DNA of 9,669 nt from Xenorhabdus miraniensis (lineage in GTDB: Bacteria > Pseudomonadota > Gammaproteobacteria > Enterobacterales > Enterobacteriaceae): contig NZ_NITZ01000048.1 in NCBI RefSeq assembly GCF_002632615.1, forward strand, positions 1 to 9,669, given 5' to 3'. Every line of letters begins with the position of its first letter. The first letter of the stretch is position 1. Below the pieces are notes generated by a model. That model searched no databases and was not told the DNA's origin. It was given only the letters and a program-made list of their open reading frames with translations. Below are positions 1 through 7,344 of the stretch, in pieces. Both the position numbers and the translations under genes were made by a program.

Positions 1-1
1 T

Positions 2-121
2 CGAAGTATAAAAGGATTTCTCTTGACTGTTTTAGGGGCAGTCATTGCTTACTGCCTTAAATTGAAAAAACCATCACTTAAAGTTTTCTACTCAGAAGAC
101 GATCTTCCAGTGATGGTTTAA
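2..121 (+). CDS. C-terminal end of an unrecognised, probably membrane-associated protein (5' end outside window)
   Basis: A reading frame open from the left edge runs 39 codons to TAA at 119-121. It contains a hydrophobic stretch, GFLLTVLGAVIAYCL, followed by the basic patch KLKK, so a single membrane helix with a positive cytoplasmic flank is plausible. The last 15 residues are polar and acidic (YSEDDLPVMV at the very end). I do not recognise a family. Two terminator-like structures follow within about 120 bases, which fits a real gene end. The fragment is short, so a chance open frame cannot be excluded. Confidence 0.4.
   Translation, partial: RSIKGFLLTVLGAVIAYCLKLKKPSLKVFYSEDDLPVMV
68..119. 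repeat. Nested inverted repeat overlapping the end of the left-edge reading frame
   Basis: A perfect 11-base inverted repeat, AAACCATCACT at 68-78 and AGTGATGGTTT at 109-119, encloses a smaller hairpin, GAAGA (95-99) / TCTTC (103-107) with a 3-base loop. The right arm covers the last codons and reaches the stop. It lacks a T tract on the + strand, so it is not a standard intrinsic terminator. It could stabilise the mRNA 3' end or belong to a small palindromic repeat element. Confidence 0.5.
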
Positions 122-151
122 GCAGAATTCGGGTTAGTTAGCTATTGAATA

Positions 152-182
152 AAGAATCCCGCTGCTTACAGCGGGGTATCTT
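152..182 (+). terminator. Probable intrinsic terminator downstream of the left-edge gene
   Basis: The GC-rich stem CCCGCTG (158-164) / CAGCGGG (169-175) has a CTTA loop and lies 37 bases after the TAA at 119-121. The downstream tract, GTATCTT, is only moderately T-rich. On the opposite strand the stem is followed by ATTCTTTATT, which is better, so the structure may act in both directions. Confidence 0.55.
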
Positions 183-240
183 AAGACATTGATAGCGGGT
201 GATTTGAGTACAATTTATTGTATTGTTTGTCTTAATTTTT
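181..240 (+). repeat. 8-base inverted repeat with terminal T tract
   Basis: TTAAGACA at 181-188 is exactly complementary to TGTCTTAA at 228-235, which is followed at once by five T residues (236-240). The 39-base interior is AT-rich and folds poorly. It may be a second, weak terminator-like structure or the edge of an old insertion. Confidence 0.3.
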
Positions 241-280
241 AACATATTTACCGATCATCTGTTCATTCCCATGCTTACAA

Positions 281-851
281 CCGTACCTGCGGATACAGCC
301 AGAACAACCATATTTAAGGGAACCTCTAAAAACTTTTCACAGCCACAAAATTGAGTAAGATGTAACCACGCTGCCTCTTGCGGGCAGTGATATTCAGATT
401 GTCTGTGAAATAGACGAGCAGTGGTCATTTGTCGGTAATAAAAAAATCAGCGCTGGCTCTGGTATGTCTGGGAGCCGAATAGGAAGCAGATAGTGGCGCA
501 TGTGTTTGGGGATCGCAGTAAGAAAACGCTGAAAAAATTGCTGGCGCTTCTGTCTCCTTTTAATATCCGGTTTTATTGTACAGATGATTATGCCGTTTAC
601 GATCGCCTTCCTGAGGAAAAACACCTTACGGGCAAGAAATTTACCCAACGTATTGAGAGGACTAATCGCACTCTGCGTATCCGGATAAAAAGGCTGAATC
701 GAAAAACGATAGGTTATTCCAAATCTGAAGAAATACACGATAAAGTGATAGGTACGTTCATTGAGCGTGAATACTATATTTCACAAGCAATCTAACTATT
801 AGGTTCATGAGCCAGATGGGAATATTGATGAAAATGATAAGTGGTAACGAC
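281..851 (+). mobile_element. Decayed IS1-family insertion sequence
   Basis: The core is an InsB transposase pseudogene (see the entry at 314-795). Upstream, around 281-313, a stretch resembles the Gln-Arg-Tyr-x-Cys end of an IS1 InsA zinc finger but is out of frame, so most of InsA appears deleted. Downstream, ATGATAAGTGGTAACGAC (834-851) loosely resembles an IS1 right end (ATAAGTTGGAGTCATTACC type) and is too degenerate to call firmly. The element cannot encode its own transposition. Boundaries are approximate. Confidence 0.5.
314..795 (+). pseudogene. insB: IS1-family transposase InsB, disrupted
   Basis: The catalytic half of an IS1-family DDE transposase is readable across two frames. 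One frame gives DVTTLPLAGSDIQIV then CEIDEQWSFVGNKK up to the A tract at 440-446. The other continues QRWLWYVWEPNRKQ, then AHVFGDRSKKTLKKLL and the KFTQRIERTN and YSKSEEIHDKVIG blocks typical of InsB, to the stop at 793-795. The three acidic positions are present: Asp at 413-415 (IDEQW), Asp at 583-585 (CTDDY) and Glu at 655-657 (RIERTN). Two lesions inactivate it: TAA at 356-358 within the N-terminal part, and loss of one A in the run at 440-446. Eight A residues there would restore AAT-AAA-AAA-AAT-CAG. The 100-residue open frame from 493 is only the tail of this pseudogene, not a gene. Confidence 0.85.
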
Positions 852-1095
852 TAAAGAACGTTGCCAAGAATCTTAGCATGTCCATACTCTCACTACCAAA
901 AATACTAACTGTTATTAGGTAAGCTAATCAGTAAGGCTAGTATCGATTGCGCAAAGTGGGTACTCGTTTGTACGAAAATCAACGAATGCTTGTCTTTGTA
1001 TGTCAGTACTTTCTTTCGGAAATCTAAACGGTAACCCACCTCACGACTCTGCCTTGTCTTTTGAATTCAGATATTGTGCCCTGTTATTTTGATTT

Positions 1096-1104
1096 TGCTA
1101 TAGT
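1096..1104 (+). promoter_or_regulatory. Candidate extended -10 promoter for the autotransporter
   Basis: TG-C-TATAGT matches an extended -10 element (TGnTATAAT with one mismatch). The upstream -35 is weak: TTGTGC at 1074-1079, with 19-base spacing. If used, the mRNA leader would be about 150 bases. This is a motif match only. Confidence 0.3.
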
Positions 1105-1173
1105 TTTGGCAGAAACCTCGACGTAGCAGTAAAGTTCTTCTAAAGTAATTATAGCTCGGTAGTTTACATTACG

Positions 1174-1204
1174 TTGTTTTCATTGAAAATAATTTCATTA
1201 TATA
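1174..1204 (+). promoter_or_regulatory. Candidate sigma-70 promoter close to the autotransporter start
   Basis: TTGTTT at 1174-1179 is followed 18-19 bases later by TTATAT/TATATA (1198-1204). The spacer contains the small palindrome TGAAA-ATAA-TTTCA (1184-1197), a possible operator. Transcription would begin near 1211 and give a leader of about 50 bases. The base composition makes chance matches likely. Confidence 0.3.
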
Positions 1205-1236
1205 TCAGATAGTTAGCTCTGTAACTTAAACGAAAC

Positions 1237-1260
1237 ACAGGTTATTTAAGGGTTCCTGTT
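1237..1260 (+). promoter_or_regulatory. Ribosome binding site of the autotransporter, within a short hairpin loop
   Basis: AAGGG at 1248-1252 lies 8 bases before the ATG at 1261 and fixes the start. It sits in the loop between ACAGG (1237-1241) and CCTGT (1255-1259), a 5-base stem. Confidence 0.6.
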
Positions 1261-4200
1261 ATGAGAGTATACAGACATGCTGTGTTGCCAATGGCAATTA
1301 GAATGGCTTTATTTTTTTCTGGCGTGAGCATTGATGCCATAGCGGCCTCATCATGTGGCTCTTCGAATACGAAGACCATCATTTCTGAAAATGAGACAGC
1401 CCCCTGTAATCTCTCACAAGGCGAAAATCTTACTATCAAGAAAGGTGTGTCGATTGATGTTCCTCAAGGCGGCGACCCCTGGGATCGCTACTCTCTGAAA
1501 TACAATGCGGTCAATGTCGGCGGTGACAATAATCTGGCACCATCAATACCACCAATTTTAGTTGATGATATTGAGAATAATGGGGTTTTACAGGGAAGTA
1601 GTGGCGTCATGATAACTAACAGTGGTTCTGTTAGAACGCTGGTTAATCGTGGAAGCATAGGCGGAGTGAATGGGGCCATATGGGTTTCTGGTCAAATGAA
1701 TATGCTAGATAATTATGGCTCAATCAAATCCAATGATGATCCTAACTCATCTAATTCAATAATGATCCAGCAGGCGGTTGACGCAAATAATAATGATCAA
1801 TATGGACGCGTAGATACCCTCCGTAATCAGAAGGAAGGATCGATTGATGGAATAAATGTTGCAACTTCATCACTTAAGACTTTTGATAATTATGGAATAT
1901 TGTCTCAGGAGAGTAATGTCCGCCCTACTACCTCAACTTTTGGTATCAAATCTGGCAGTAATGTCGGCACTTTCAATAATTATGGAACAGTGACTGGCCC
2001 TAACCACGGCGTTCTGATTCAAAAGGGAGGATACCTCGAAAACCTGAATAATCACTCCGGGAGTAAAGGGATCACGGCTGACCAGGACGCAATTCAGGTC
2101 ACTGGGCAAGGCATGGCTTTATTGGATGTGAATTCCCATATCAGGTCGTCCAAAATTAAACAAATTACTAACGCTTCCTCCATACGTGGAAAGCGAAATG
2201 GTATTTATATCGACGATAAAGGGATTATTGATACCATCACGAATCTGGATGGAGGAATAATCCAAGGGGATAAATTCGCTATCAATAATAAGGGAACCCT
2301 CACCAACGGCATTGATAATGCAGGCACGATTGACGGCAATGTCGAGCTTGGAAGCGCCAGCCTTTATCTGTCTGGCTCAAATGCAATCCTTAAAGGCAAT
2401 GTCTCTGGGACGAAAGATTCGGTTGTTACCATTGGGTCGAAAGATGGAATGACCAAAAATCTGAACCTGCTATTTACTCACAACATGGATGCCGGAGCGG
2501 TTAGGATATTATCAGGAAACGCGTTAAGTCTGGGTGATGGACACACAACAGGACGCATTTCCAGTGACATAAATAATTCCGGCAGCCTTCATTTCAACCG
2601 TAGCGATAAAACGGCTTATCGCCACATCATAAGCGGAACCGGCTCTGTTCACCTAGTGGGTAGCGGCACGACCATTTTGACGGGGGAAAACACCTATACT
2701 GGCGAGACAAAAATCGACTCAGGGACTTTGCAACTCGGCGATAACGGGACGACGGGAAGCATTGATAACAGGTCCAAGGTGACAATCGGGCAGAAAGGAA
2801 TACTGGCTTTTGACCATAAAAACAATATTACCTTTTCTAATAATATCTCTGGTGCTGGCGGCGTGGAACATGTTGGCAAAGGCATGACCATTCTGAACGG
2901 CCAGAATACGTATACGGGAACGACTTATATTAAAGCCGGTACATTACAGTTTAACACCCGAAATAATGGGCTGGACACCCGCTTAGTCACCATCGGGTCT
3001 GAAGGCATTCTGGCACTGGATCTGAATGGAACAAGCCGTTTTGACGGCGTGATCTCCGGCAGTGGTCAAATCAAGAAACTTGGCACCGGTATCACAACGC
3101 TAAATTCGGATTCTTCTGCCTTTACAGGATCAACAAGCGTTGAAGCGGGAAGCTTTATCGTTGACAGTCAGTTGGGCACAACAGCTTCAGCCTTTAATGT
3201 GAAAAAAGAGGGAACGGTGGAGGGGATCGGCATCATCGGCGGGACGGCAACGATTGAAAACGGCGGACACCTTGTCGGCAAGCAGGGTGATAGCCTGACA
3301 TTTGGTCATGATCTTATTCTTAGTCACGATTCAAATGTCGGTGTTTCACTGGGGGCAACAGAGACTTCTGCGCCTGCGTTATTTGATGTGCGTGGCAACC
3401 TGACACTGGCAGGAACACTTAACGTCACCGATCTTGGCGGTTTTTCTGTGGGTGAATACGATATCTTCAATTATGGCGGCACCTTAACAAACAATGGGAT
3501 GACGCTCACTGGCGGAGAACCCGGAGCACTCTCTCTCGATACGAGCAGGGACAAGAAAGTTTATCTCACCAATACGGGCGGTATGATCCTGAACTATTGG
3601 GATGGGGGGGACACCGGAAAACATAACAATGGTATTGTTGATGGCGGTAATGGTATCTGGCAGGTTGGCGGAAAGAATAACTGGACGTCAAAAGCAGGGC
3701 GGCCGAATGCCAGTTGGAGTAATGCAGATCAATTTGCCATCTTCTCCGGCATCGCAGGAAAGGTGCAGGTAGATAACAGCGGTGGTCAGGTCACCGTCAA
3801 TGGCATGCAGTTTGGCACCGATGGTTACACTATCTCTGGTGCCCCGCTGGTTTTAAAAAATGACACTACAGGTAGCGCCAAAATTCGTGTCGGAACAGGC
3901 AATAAGTCAACGGCTGGCAGTACGGCCACGATTGAGTCAGACCTGACAGGTTCGGCGGCCCTTGAAACCACCGATTACGGCACGCTGGTTTTGAAAGGGA
4001 AGAATAATTACACAGGTGGCACGAAAGTGACACAGGGTATCCTTCAGCTCGGTGACGGTGGAACGACAGGCAGTATCTCCGGTGATGTCGTAACAGGAAG
4101 TAAAGGCACGCTTGTCTTTAACCGCTCAGATGCAGTGAGGTTCGACGGCCATATCACGGGCAAGGGAAAACTGGTTCAAAACGGGGGTGGTACAACCCTT

Positions 4201-5772
4201 CTGACGGGAGCGAATAACTATACAGGCACGACAGCAATACAAAAAGGAACACTTCGCCAAGGTGTAAAGGAGGCTTTCAGCACTGCTTCGTCCTATGCAA
4301 TCGGACAGCATGGTACGTTTGATATGGGGGGATTTAATACAACAATTTCCTCTTTAAATAACCGTGGTAGAGTCGTAGCGGGCGGAGATAACAACGCTGT
4401 AGGGCGTATACTGACAATTGCGGGTAACTATAGTGGCAATAACGGTACGGTGAGTTTATCGACTGTCCTGGAAGGGGATAACTCAAAGACTGACAGACTT
4501 GTGGTGAATGGCAACACATCGGGCACAACGCATCTCGTGATCAAAAATGTCGGTGGAACGGGTGCACAAACGAATGAAGGTATTAAAGTTGTTGATGTGC
4601 AAGGTGTATCAGACGGAATTTTCAATTTGGTTGGCGACTATAACTATAAGGGAGAGCCAACTGTTGTAGCTGGTGCCCATGCTTACCGTCTTTATAAGAA
4701 TGGCACTGACAATTCGGACGGGAACTGGTATCTGCGCTCGTCGCTGACCAGTCCAAACCCTAACCCAGAACCATCGCGGCTCTATCATGCTGGCGTTAGC
4801 GTTTACGAGGCTTATGGCAGGGTTTTGCAGACTCTGAATACACCTGAATCCTTGCGTGACCGGATCAGCGGGCGTAAGGACAGGCTGCTTGACATGGATA
4901 GTTTTAGAAACGCTGCTGGTGAACACAGCACAGACGATAATACAAGCCAGATGCCTAATGGGGTATGGGGGCGAATGACCGCCTCTTACGGTAAATTATC
5001 GCCACGTGTTTCTACATCTGGCGCTAACGCCATTACCTATAAAATGGCTCGTGCTCAGGTTGGTATGGACAGACGTTTTTATGAAAATAACCAAGGTTCA
5101 GTCACTGGCGGTATTTTCCTGCAATATTCGAATATTGATGCAAATGTAGGCTCTGTGCATGGTGACGGTCACATTCGTGCAAATGGTTATACGCTGGGTA
5201 CAACAAGTACATGGTACGGCAAGAATAAGTTTTATTTGGATGGCATAGCCCAGATGACCTATTTTGACAACGATCTGAATTCAAAGACTGCCAGCCAGCC
5301 TTTGGGAAATAGTAAATCCGCGCTGGGGTATGCATTGAGCCTGGAAGCAGGGCAAGGGCTTGACTTGAATCAGGAATGGTCATTGACCCCACAAGCACAA
5401 ATCGTGTTTTCTTCTATAGATATGAATGGGTTTTATGATCCGTTTGGAGCCAAAATCCACTTTGACCGAAGCGAGAGTATGAAATTTAGCGTAGGTACGA
5501 CGATAGACTATCGTCAAAAAGCCACTCATTTATATAGTTTTTTCAATATTAATCAGGAGGTTTTGGGGCGTAATGACTTGACTAACGTCGCTGATGTTGC
5601 CTTTACCCGTGGTCATGACCGCACCTGGGGGGATGTGGGGGCAGGAGGTTCCTATAGTTGGGATAATGGAAAATCTTCCGTCTATGGTCAGGCTTCAGCC
5701 AACACCAGCCTGAATAATTTTGCAGACAGTTACGAGCTGAAGGCCAAAATCGGCATAAAGACAACATGGTGA
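1261..5772 (+). CDS. Large type Va autotransporter (PATR repeats, C-terminal beta-barrel)
   Basis: This 1503-residue protein is predicted to be exported by Sec and to place its own passenger on the cell surface through a C-terminal barrel. Residues 1-29 look like a signal peptide: basic start MRVYRH, hydrophobic core, AIAA cleavage context. Cys32 and Cys49 could form the small N-terminal disulfide common in such passengers. Residues 50-370 are rich in short NNYG/NNGS-type turns expected of a beta helix. Passenger-associated transport repeats (GTTxLTGxNxYTGxT...GTLQLG) occur near 467-495, 531-565, 600-635, 905-935 and 967-1000. Between them, about 778-880, is the Trp/Gly-rich block (NYWDGGD, GNGIWQVGG, FAIFSG) found in many enterobacterial autotransporters. 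The Pro/Asn linker SPNPNPEPS (1164-1172) precedes a helical pre-barrel segment. The barrel runs from about 1234 (GVWGRM) to the terminal YELKAKIGIKTTW, which ends in an aromatic residue as BAM substrates do. I see no serine-protease motif, so an adhesin or aggregation role is more likely; the ligand is unknown. Confidence 0.92.
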   Translation: MRVYRHAVLPMAIRMALFFSGVSIDAIAASSCGSSNTKTIISENETAPCNLSQGENLTIKKGVSIDVPQGGDPWDRYSLKYNAVNVGGDNNLAPSIPPILVDDIENNGVLQGSSGVMITNSGSVRTLVNRGSIGGVNGAIWVSGQMNMLDNYGSIKSNDDPNSSNSIMIQQAVDANNNDQYGRVDTLRNQKEGSIDGINVATSSLKTFDNYGILSQESNVRPTTSTFGIKSGSNVGTFNNYGTVTGPNHGVLIQKGGYLENLNNHSGSKGITADQDAIQVTGQGMALLDVNSHIRSSKIKQITNASSIRGKRNGIYIDDKGIIDTITNLDGGIIQGDKFAINNKGTLTNGIDNAGTIDGNVELGSASLYLSGSNAILKGNVSGTKDSVVTIGSKDGMTKNLNLLFTHNMDAGAVRILSGNALSLGDGHTTGRISSDINNSGSLHFNRSDKTAYRHIISGTGSVHLVGSGTTILTGENTYTGETKIDSGTLQLGDNGTTGSIDNRSKVTIGQKGILAFDHKNNITFSNNISGAGGVEHVGKGMTILNGQNTYTGTTYIKAGTLQFNTRNNGLDTRLVTIGSEGILALDLNGTSRFDGVISGSGQIKKLGTGITTLNSDSSAFTGSTSVEAGSFIVDSQLGTTASAFNVKKEGTVEGIGIIGGTATIENGGHLVGKQGDSLTFGHDLILSHDSNVGVSLGATETSAPALFDVRGNLTLAGTLNVTDLGGFSVGEYDIFNYGGTLTNNGMTLTGGEPGALSLDTSRDKKVYLTNTGGMILNYWDGGDTGKHNNGIVDGGNGIWQVGGKNNWTSKAGRPNASWSNADQFAIFSGIAGKVQVDNSGGQVTVNGMQFGTDGYTISGAPLVLKNDTTGSAKIRVGTGNKSTAGSTATIESDLTGSAALETTDYGTLVLKGKNNYTGGTKVTQGILQLGDGGTTGSISGDVVTGSKGTLVFNRSDAVRFDGHITGKGKLVQNGGGTTLLTGANNYTGTTAIQKGTLRQGVKEAFSTASSYAIGQHGTFDMGGFNTTISSLNNRGRVVAGGDNNAVGRILTIAGNYSGNNGTVSLSTVLEGDNSKTDRLVVNGNTSGTTHLVIKNVGGTGAQTNEGIKVVDVQGVSDGIFNLVGDYNYKGEPTVVAGAHAYRLYKNGTDNSDGNWYLRSSLTSPNPNPEPSRLYHAGVSVYEAYGRVLQTLNTPESLRDRISGRKDRLLDMDSFRNAAGEHSTDDNTSQMPNGVWGRMTASYGKLSPRVSTSGANAITYKMARAQVGMDRRFYENNQGSVTGGIFLQYSNIDANVGSVHGDGHIRANGYTLGTTSTWYGKNKFYLDGIAQMTYFDNDLNSKTASQPLGNSKSALGYALSLEAGQGLDLNQEWSLTPQAQIVFSSIDMNGFYDPFGAKIHFDRSESMKFSVGTTIDYRQKATHLYSFFNINQEVLGRNDLTNVADVAFTRGHDRTWGDVGAGGSYSWDNGKSSVYGQASANTSLNNFADSYELKAKIGIKTTW
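2521..4260 (+). repeat. In-gene repeats of about 70 codons in the autotransporter passenger
   Basis: Four diverged full units share the pattern LGDGxTTGxI... GxLxFNRSD... ISGxGxxxxxGxGTTxLTGxNxYTGxTxIxxGT. They begin near residues 421, 491, 562 and 928. A half unit (GTLVLKGKNNYTGGTKV) lies near 907-924, just before the last. Units 1 and 4 are the closest pair: both carry FNRSD, which units 2 and 3 have lost. A 275-residue unrelated block separates unit 3 from the half unit. Confidence 0.75.
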
Positions 5773-5802
5773 TTAAGTCAGTGCCTGTCACTGGAATTAA
5801 CT

Positions 5803-5840
5803 AAAAACTGTGGGAATAATGTCCCACAGTGATAGTTTTC
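5803..5840. terminator. Bidirectional intrinsic terminator between convergent genes
   Basis: A perfect 9-base stem, ACTGTGGGA (5807-5815) / TCCCACAGT (5822-5830), has a 6-base loop. On the minus strand it is followed by TTTTTAG, a good T tract; on the plus strand by GATAGTTTTC, a weaker one. It lies 34 bases after the autotransporter stop and 46 bases beyond the stop of the minus-strand operon, so it probably ends both transcripts. Confidence 0.85.
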
Positions 5841-5876
5841 AGAGACATACTCTGATGAAAAAATAGCTGCTTGAGT

Positions 5877-6275
5877 TTATTCGTAGTATTTCCACCCTGC
5901 TAGAGAGATAAAAAAGTCATTGAAATCGATTGAGCCACCGTAATCCTCAAAAGCGGCGGTATAGGTCTTTCCTAGCGTTATTTGTCCCCCATTTGCAGTT
6001 AAATCACTGTTACTCATGTCGACATCAAGTTTATTGCTTTGGGGGCAATCAACAGTACATATAAGCTTTCCAGATGCCCCTGTATAGAGAATTATATTGG
6101 CCGTGCTATGAGGATAGCCAGATGGGTCGTATGGTTTGCTCCAAGTCTCATAAACCTGTCCAGTGTCTTCATCTGATAATGTCACTGTATAATCATAACC
6201 AGCTTGCGTCAGAAAGTAATACGAAACATGCCAATTATTCTCTATACCTGTAAAATAAAGTTTTTTCGTTGCCAT
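5877..6275 (-). CDS. Small lectin-like protein, divergent PA-IIL/LecB-type calcium lectin
   Basis: This is a 132-residue all-beta protein without a signal peptide. I read it as a distant member of the PA-IIL/LecB family (usually about 115 residues): calcium-dependent, sugar-binding beta sandwiches that also lack leaders. Visible matches are the GYDYTVTL strand, TGASGKLICTV (compare SGSSGKVQVQV in LecB), and near the end FEDYGGSIDFNDFFISL (109-125) against the family's EDGTDNDYND calcium loop. Asp117, Asn119 and Asp120 line up with three calcium ligands. The fourth loop Asp becomes Ser or Ile, and the usual C-terminal WPLG is WKYYE, so the terminal Gly ligand is absent. A different DFND-containing calcium sandwich (DUF4114-like) is the main alternative. 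The ATG at 6275 is chosen because AGAGAG (6285-6290) precedes it by 9 bases. An upstream in-frame TTG at 6323 would overlap the previous gene by 35 bases and has no such site. It is the last gene of the operon. Confidence 0.6.
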   Translation of the reverse strand: MATKKLYFTGIENNWHVSYYFLTQAGYDYTVTLSDEDTGQVYETWSKPYDPSGYPHSTANIILYTGASGKLICTVDCPQSNKLDVDMSNSDLTANGGQITLGKTYTAAFEDYGGSIDFNDFFISLAGWKYYE

Positions 6276-6283
6276 TATTAATA

Positions 6284-6291
6284 TCTCTCTA
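6284..6291 (-). promoter_or_regulatory. Ribosome binding site of the lectin-like gene, overlapping the upstream stop codon
   Basis: On the minus strand TAGAGAGA contains both the TAG stop of the Ig-like gene (6289-6291) and the purine-rich AGAGAG. The next ATG is 13 bases beyond the stop. This arrangement suggests translational coupling of the two genes. Confidence 0.5.
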
Positions 6292-7257
6292 TTGTTGTCC
6301 CATCGTATATTTGATGCTTCCAATATAATTATTGGCAGTAACCCTTATAATACAATTTCCTCCCACCTTACCTTTCAGGTTTATTTTGAACTGCCCAATT
6401 TCATCTGTAATCATTGATCGTATCGTATCGGGATTTAAAGCAATTTCTAATATGTTACTTATGTTTATGGCTTGGTCTATTTTATAATATACAATAGAGT
6501 TTTTAATGGGATCTATTGTATTTTTATCGTAAACCTGGATTGTAATTGTTTCGTATTCTTCACCAATTTGTTGACTTCCAGTTATGATTAATCTCGCTTC
6601 ATTAACCGGAGCAAAATACAGTTCAACCTTATCTTTTATATCTCCTGATGCTACTTGTATTGAAAAAATACCGTCGGCATCTGAGGTTGCGCAAAAAACG
6701 ATCTGACCATCCTGGTTTGTGACCCCAGAGGACGGCGTAATGCAAACATCATCATGGGAGACAACACGTATTGGTGCACCGGATATCGGCTTCGTTTTTT
6801 CATCTAAGGCCGTGATGAGTACAGAATTCGGGGTGTAATCATTGGACGGCATACCATTCGCCAAAATCTCGCTCTCCAAATAGGCGATTACAGCAGGCAG
6901 TGGAGAAGCTGATTTTTTAATTGTAACGTGGGTACTTTCAGATTTAGCTTTATTCCATACCAGGTCAGTGATGGTATAGTAAATATCATAGCTTCCGAGA
7001 GGAATAGCAGAAAAAGGGATGGTTACTTGATACGTTGGATTCTCGATATTTTCATCTGTGATAAAAAATGGTATTGATGATAGATATGGCGTCAGATGAA
7101 CAATGATTTTATATCCAAGACGAATTTTTTCATGCTTTTTTATTATGATGACCAGTTCGTCTTGGTCTAGTTTTGATTCATCAATAATACCATTGTAGCT
7201 TTGTGGTAAAGCAGGAGGAACAAGGACGGCGTTTAATATTGTGTTCTTTATAGACAT
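6289..7257 (-). CDS. Three-domain Ig-like protein without signal peptide
   Basis: This 322-residue protein is built almost wholly of immunoglobulin-like sandwiches. Domain 1, about 20-115, has LGYKIIVHLTPYL, QVTIPFSAIPLGSYDIYY and HVTIKKS, resembling modules repeated in large Pseudomonas/Xenorhabdus surface proteins. Domain 2, about 127-217, fits the invasin/intimin Big_1 pattern: ILANG...NSVLITALDEKTKPISGAPI..., then TNQDGQIVF and a closing strand. Domain 3, about 221-318, is a second, more diverged sandwich with the same closing signature (TDEIGQFKINLKG...CIIRVTA). There is no signal peptide, membrane segment or enzyme motif, so a scaffold or adhesive role is inferred. The start is ATG 7257, preceded by the strong AAAGGTGA; a TTG at 7278 in the same frame lies upstream of that site and is not preferred. 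It is the middle gene, 87 bases after the 515-residue gene and 13 before the lectin-like gene. Confidence 0.8.
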   Translation of the reverse strand: MSIKNTILNAVLVPPALPQSYNGIIDESKLDQDELVIIIKKHEKIRLGYKIIVHLTPYLSSIPFFITDENIENPTYQVTIPFSAIPLGSYDIYYTITDLVWNKAKSESTHVTIKKSASPLPAVIAYLESEILANGMPSNDYTPNSVLITALDEKTKPISGAPIRVVSHDDVCITPSSGVTNQDGQIVFCATSDADGIFSIQVASGDIKDKVELYFAPVNEARLIITGSQQIGEEYETITIQVYDKNTIDPIKNSIVYYKIDQAINISNILEIALNPDTIRSMITDEIGQFKINLKGKVGGNCIIRVTANNYIGSIKYTMGQQ

Positions 7258-7260
7258 GTT

Positions 7261-7269
7261 ATCACCTTT
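7261..7269 (-). promoter_or_regulatory. Strong ribosome binding site of the Ig-like gene
   Basis: AAAGGTGAT on the minus strand, with ATG four bases after it, decides the start at 7257. The same AGGTGA hexamer occurs in the hairpin just upstream, which can therefore compete with it. Confidence 0.8.
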
Positions 7270-7290
7270 CACAAACAATTAACTTTATGA

Positions 7291-7329
7291 AGGTGACTGC
7301 CAAAAAACAGTAACTATGAGCAGTCACCT
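7291..7329 (-). repeat. Intercistronic hairpin with a possible RBS-pairing alternative fold
   Basis: A perfect 10-base inverted repeat, AGGTGACTGC / GCAGTCACCT (7291-7300 and 7320-7329), has a 19-base loop and lies between the stop of the 515-residue gene and the start of the Ig-like gene. No T tract follows on the minus strand, so it is not a normal terminator. Its 3' arm (minus strand GTCACCTT, 7297-7290) can instead pair with the ribosome binding site AAGGTGAT (7268-7261). Confidence 0.65.
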
Positions 7330-7344
7330 ACTCTGGTTAGGGGG

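Larger units (their letters stand above)
796..1260. other. Gene-free region upstream of the autotransporter
   Basis: I see no convincing coding sequence here. The first 50 bases may be the eroded right end of the IS1 element. A 14-codon frame ending EPDGNIDENDKW at 845-847 looks like a protein tail but has no readable upstream part. The rest is AT-rich, holds the candidate promoters of the autotransporter and ends with its ribosome binding site. Confidence 0.6.

Noticed and set aside
394..738. 114-residue open frame on the minus strand
   Set aside because: It is the antisense shadow of the InsB pseudogene, with no ribosome binding site or recognisable product.
493..795. 100-residue + strand protein as an independent gene
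   Set aside because: It begins in the middle of InsB (QIVAHVFGDR context), so it is the pseudogene's C-terminal part, not a separate gene.
1184..1202. Possible Fur box (TGAAAATAATTTCATTAT) before the autotransporter
   Set aside because: Only about 10 of 19 positions match the Fur consensus by eye, which is not better than expected for such AT-rich DNA.
6276..6323. Upstream TTG start adding 16 residues to the lectin-like protein
   Set aside because: It would overlap the upstream gene by 35 bases and lacks a ribosome binding site, whereas the ATG at 6275 has AGAGAG at good spacing.
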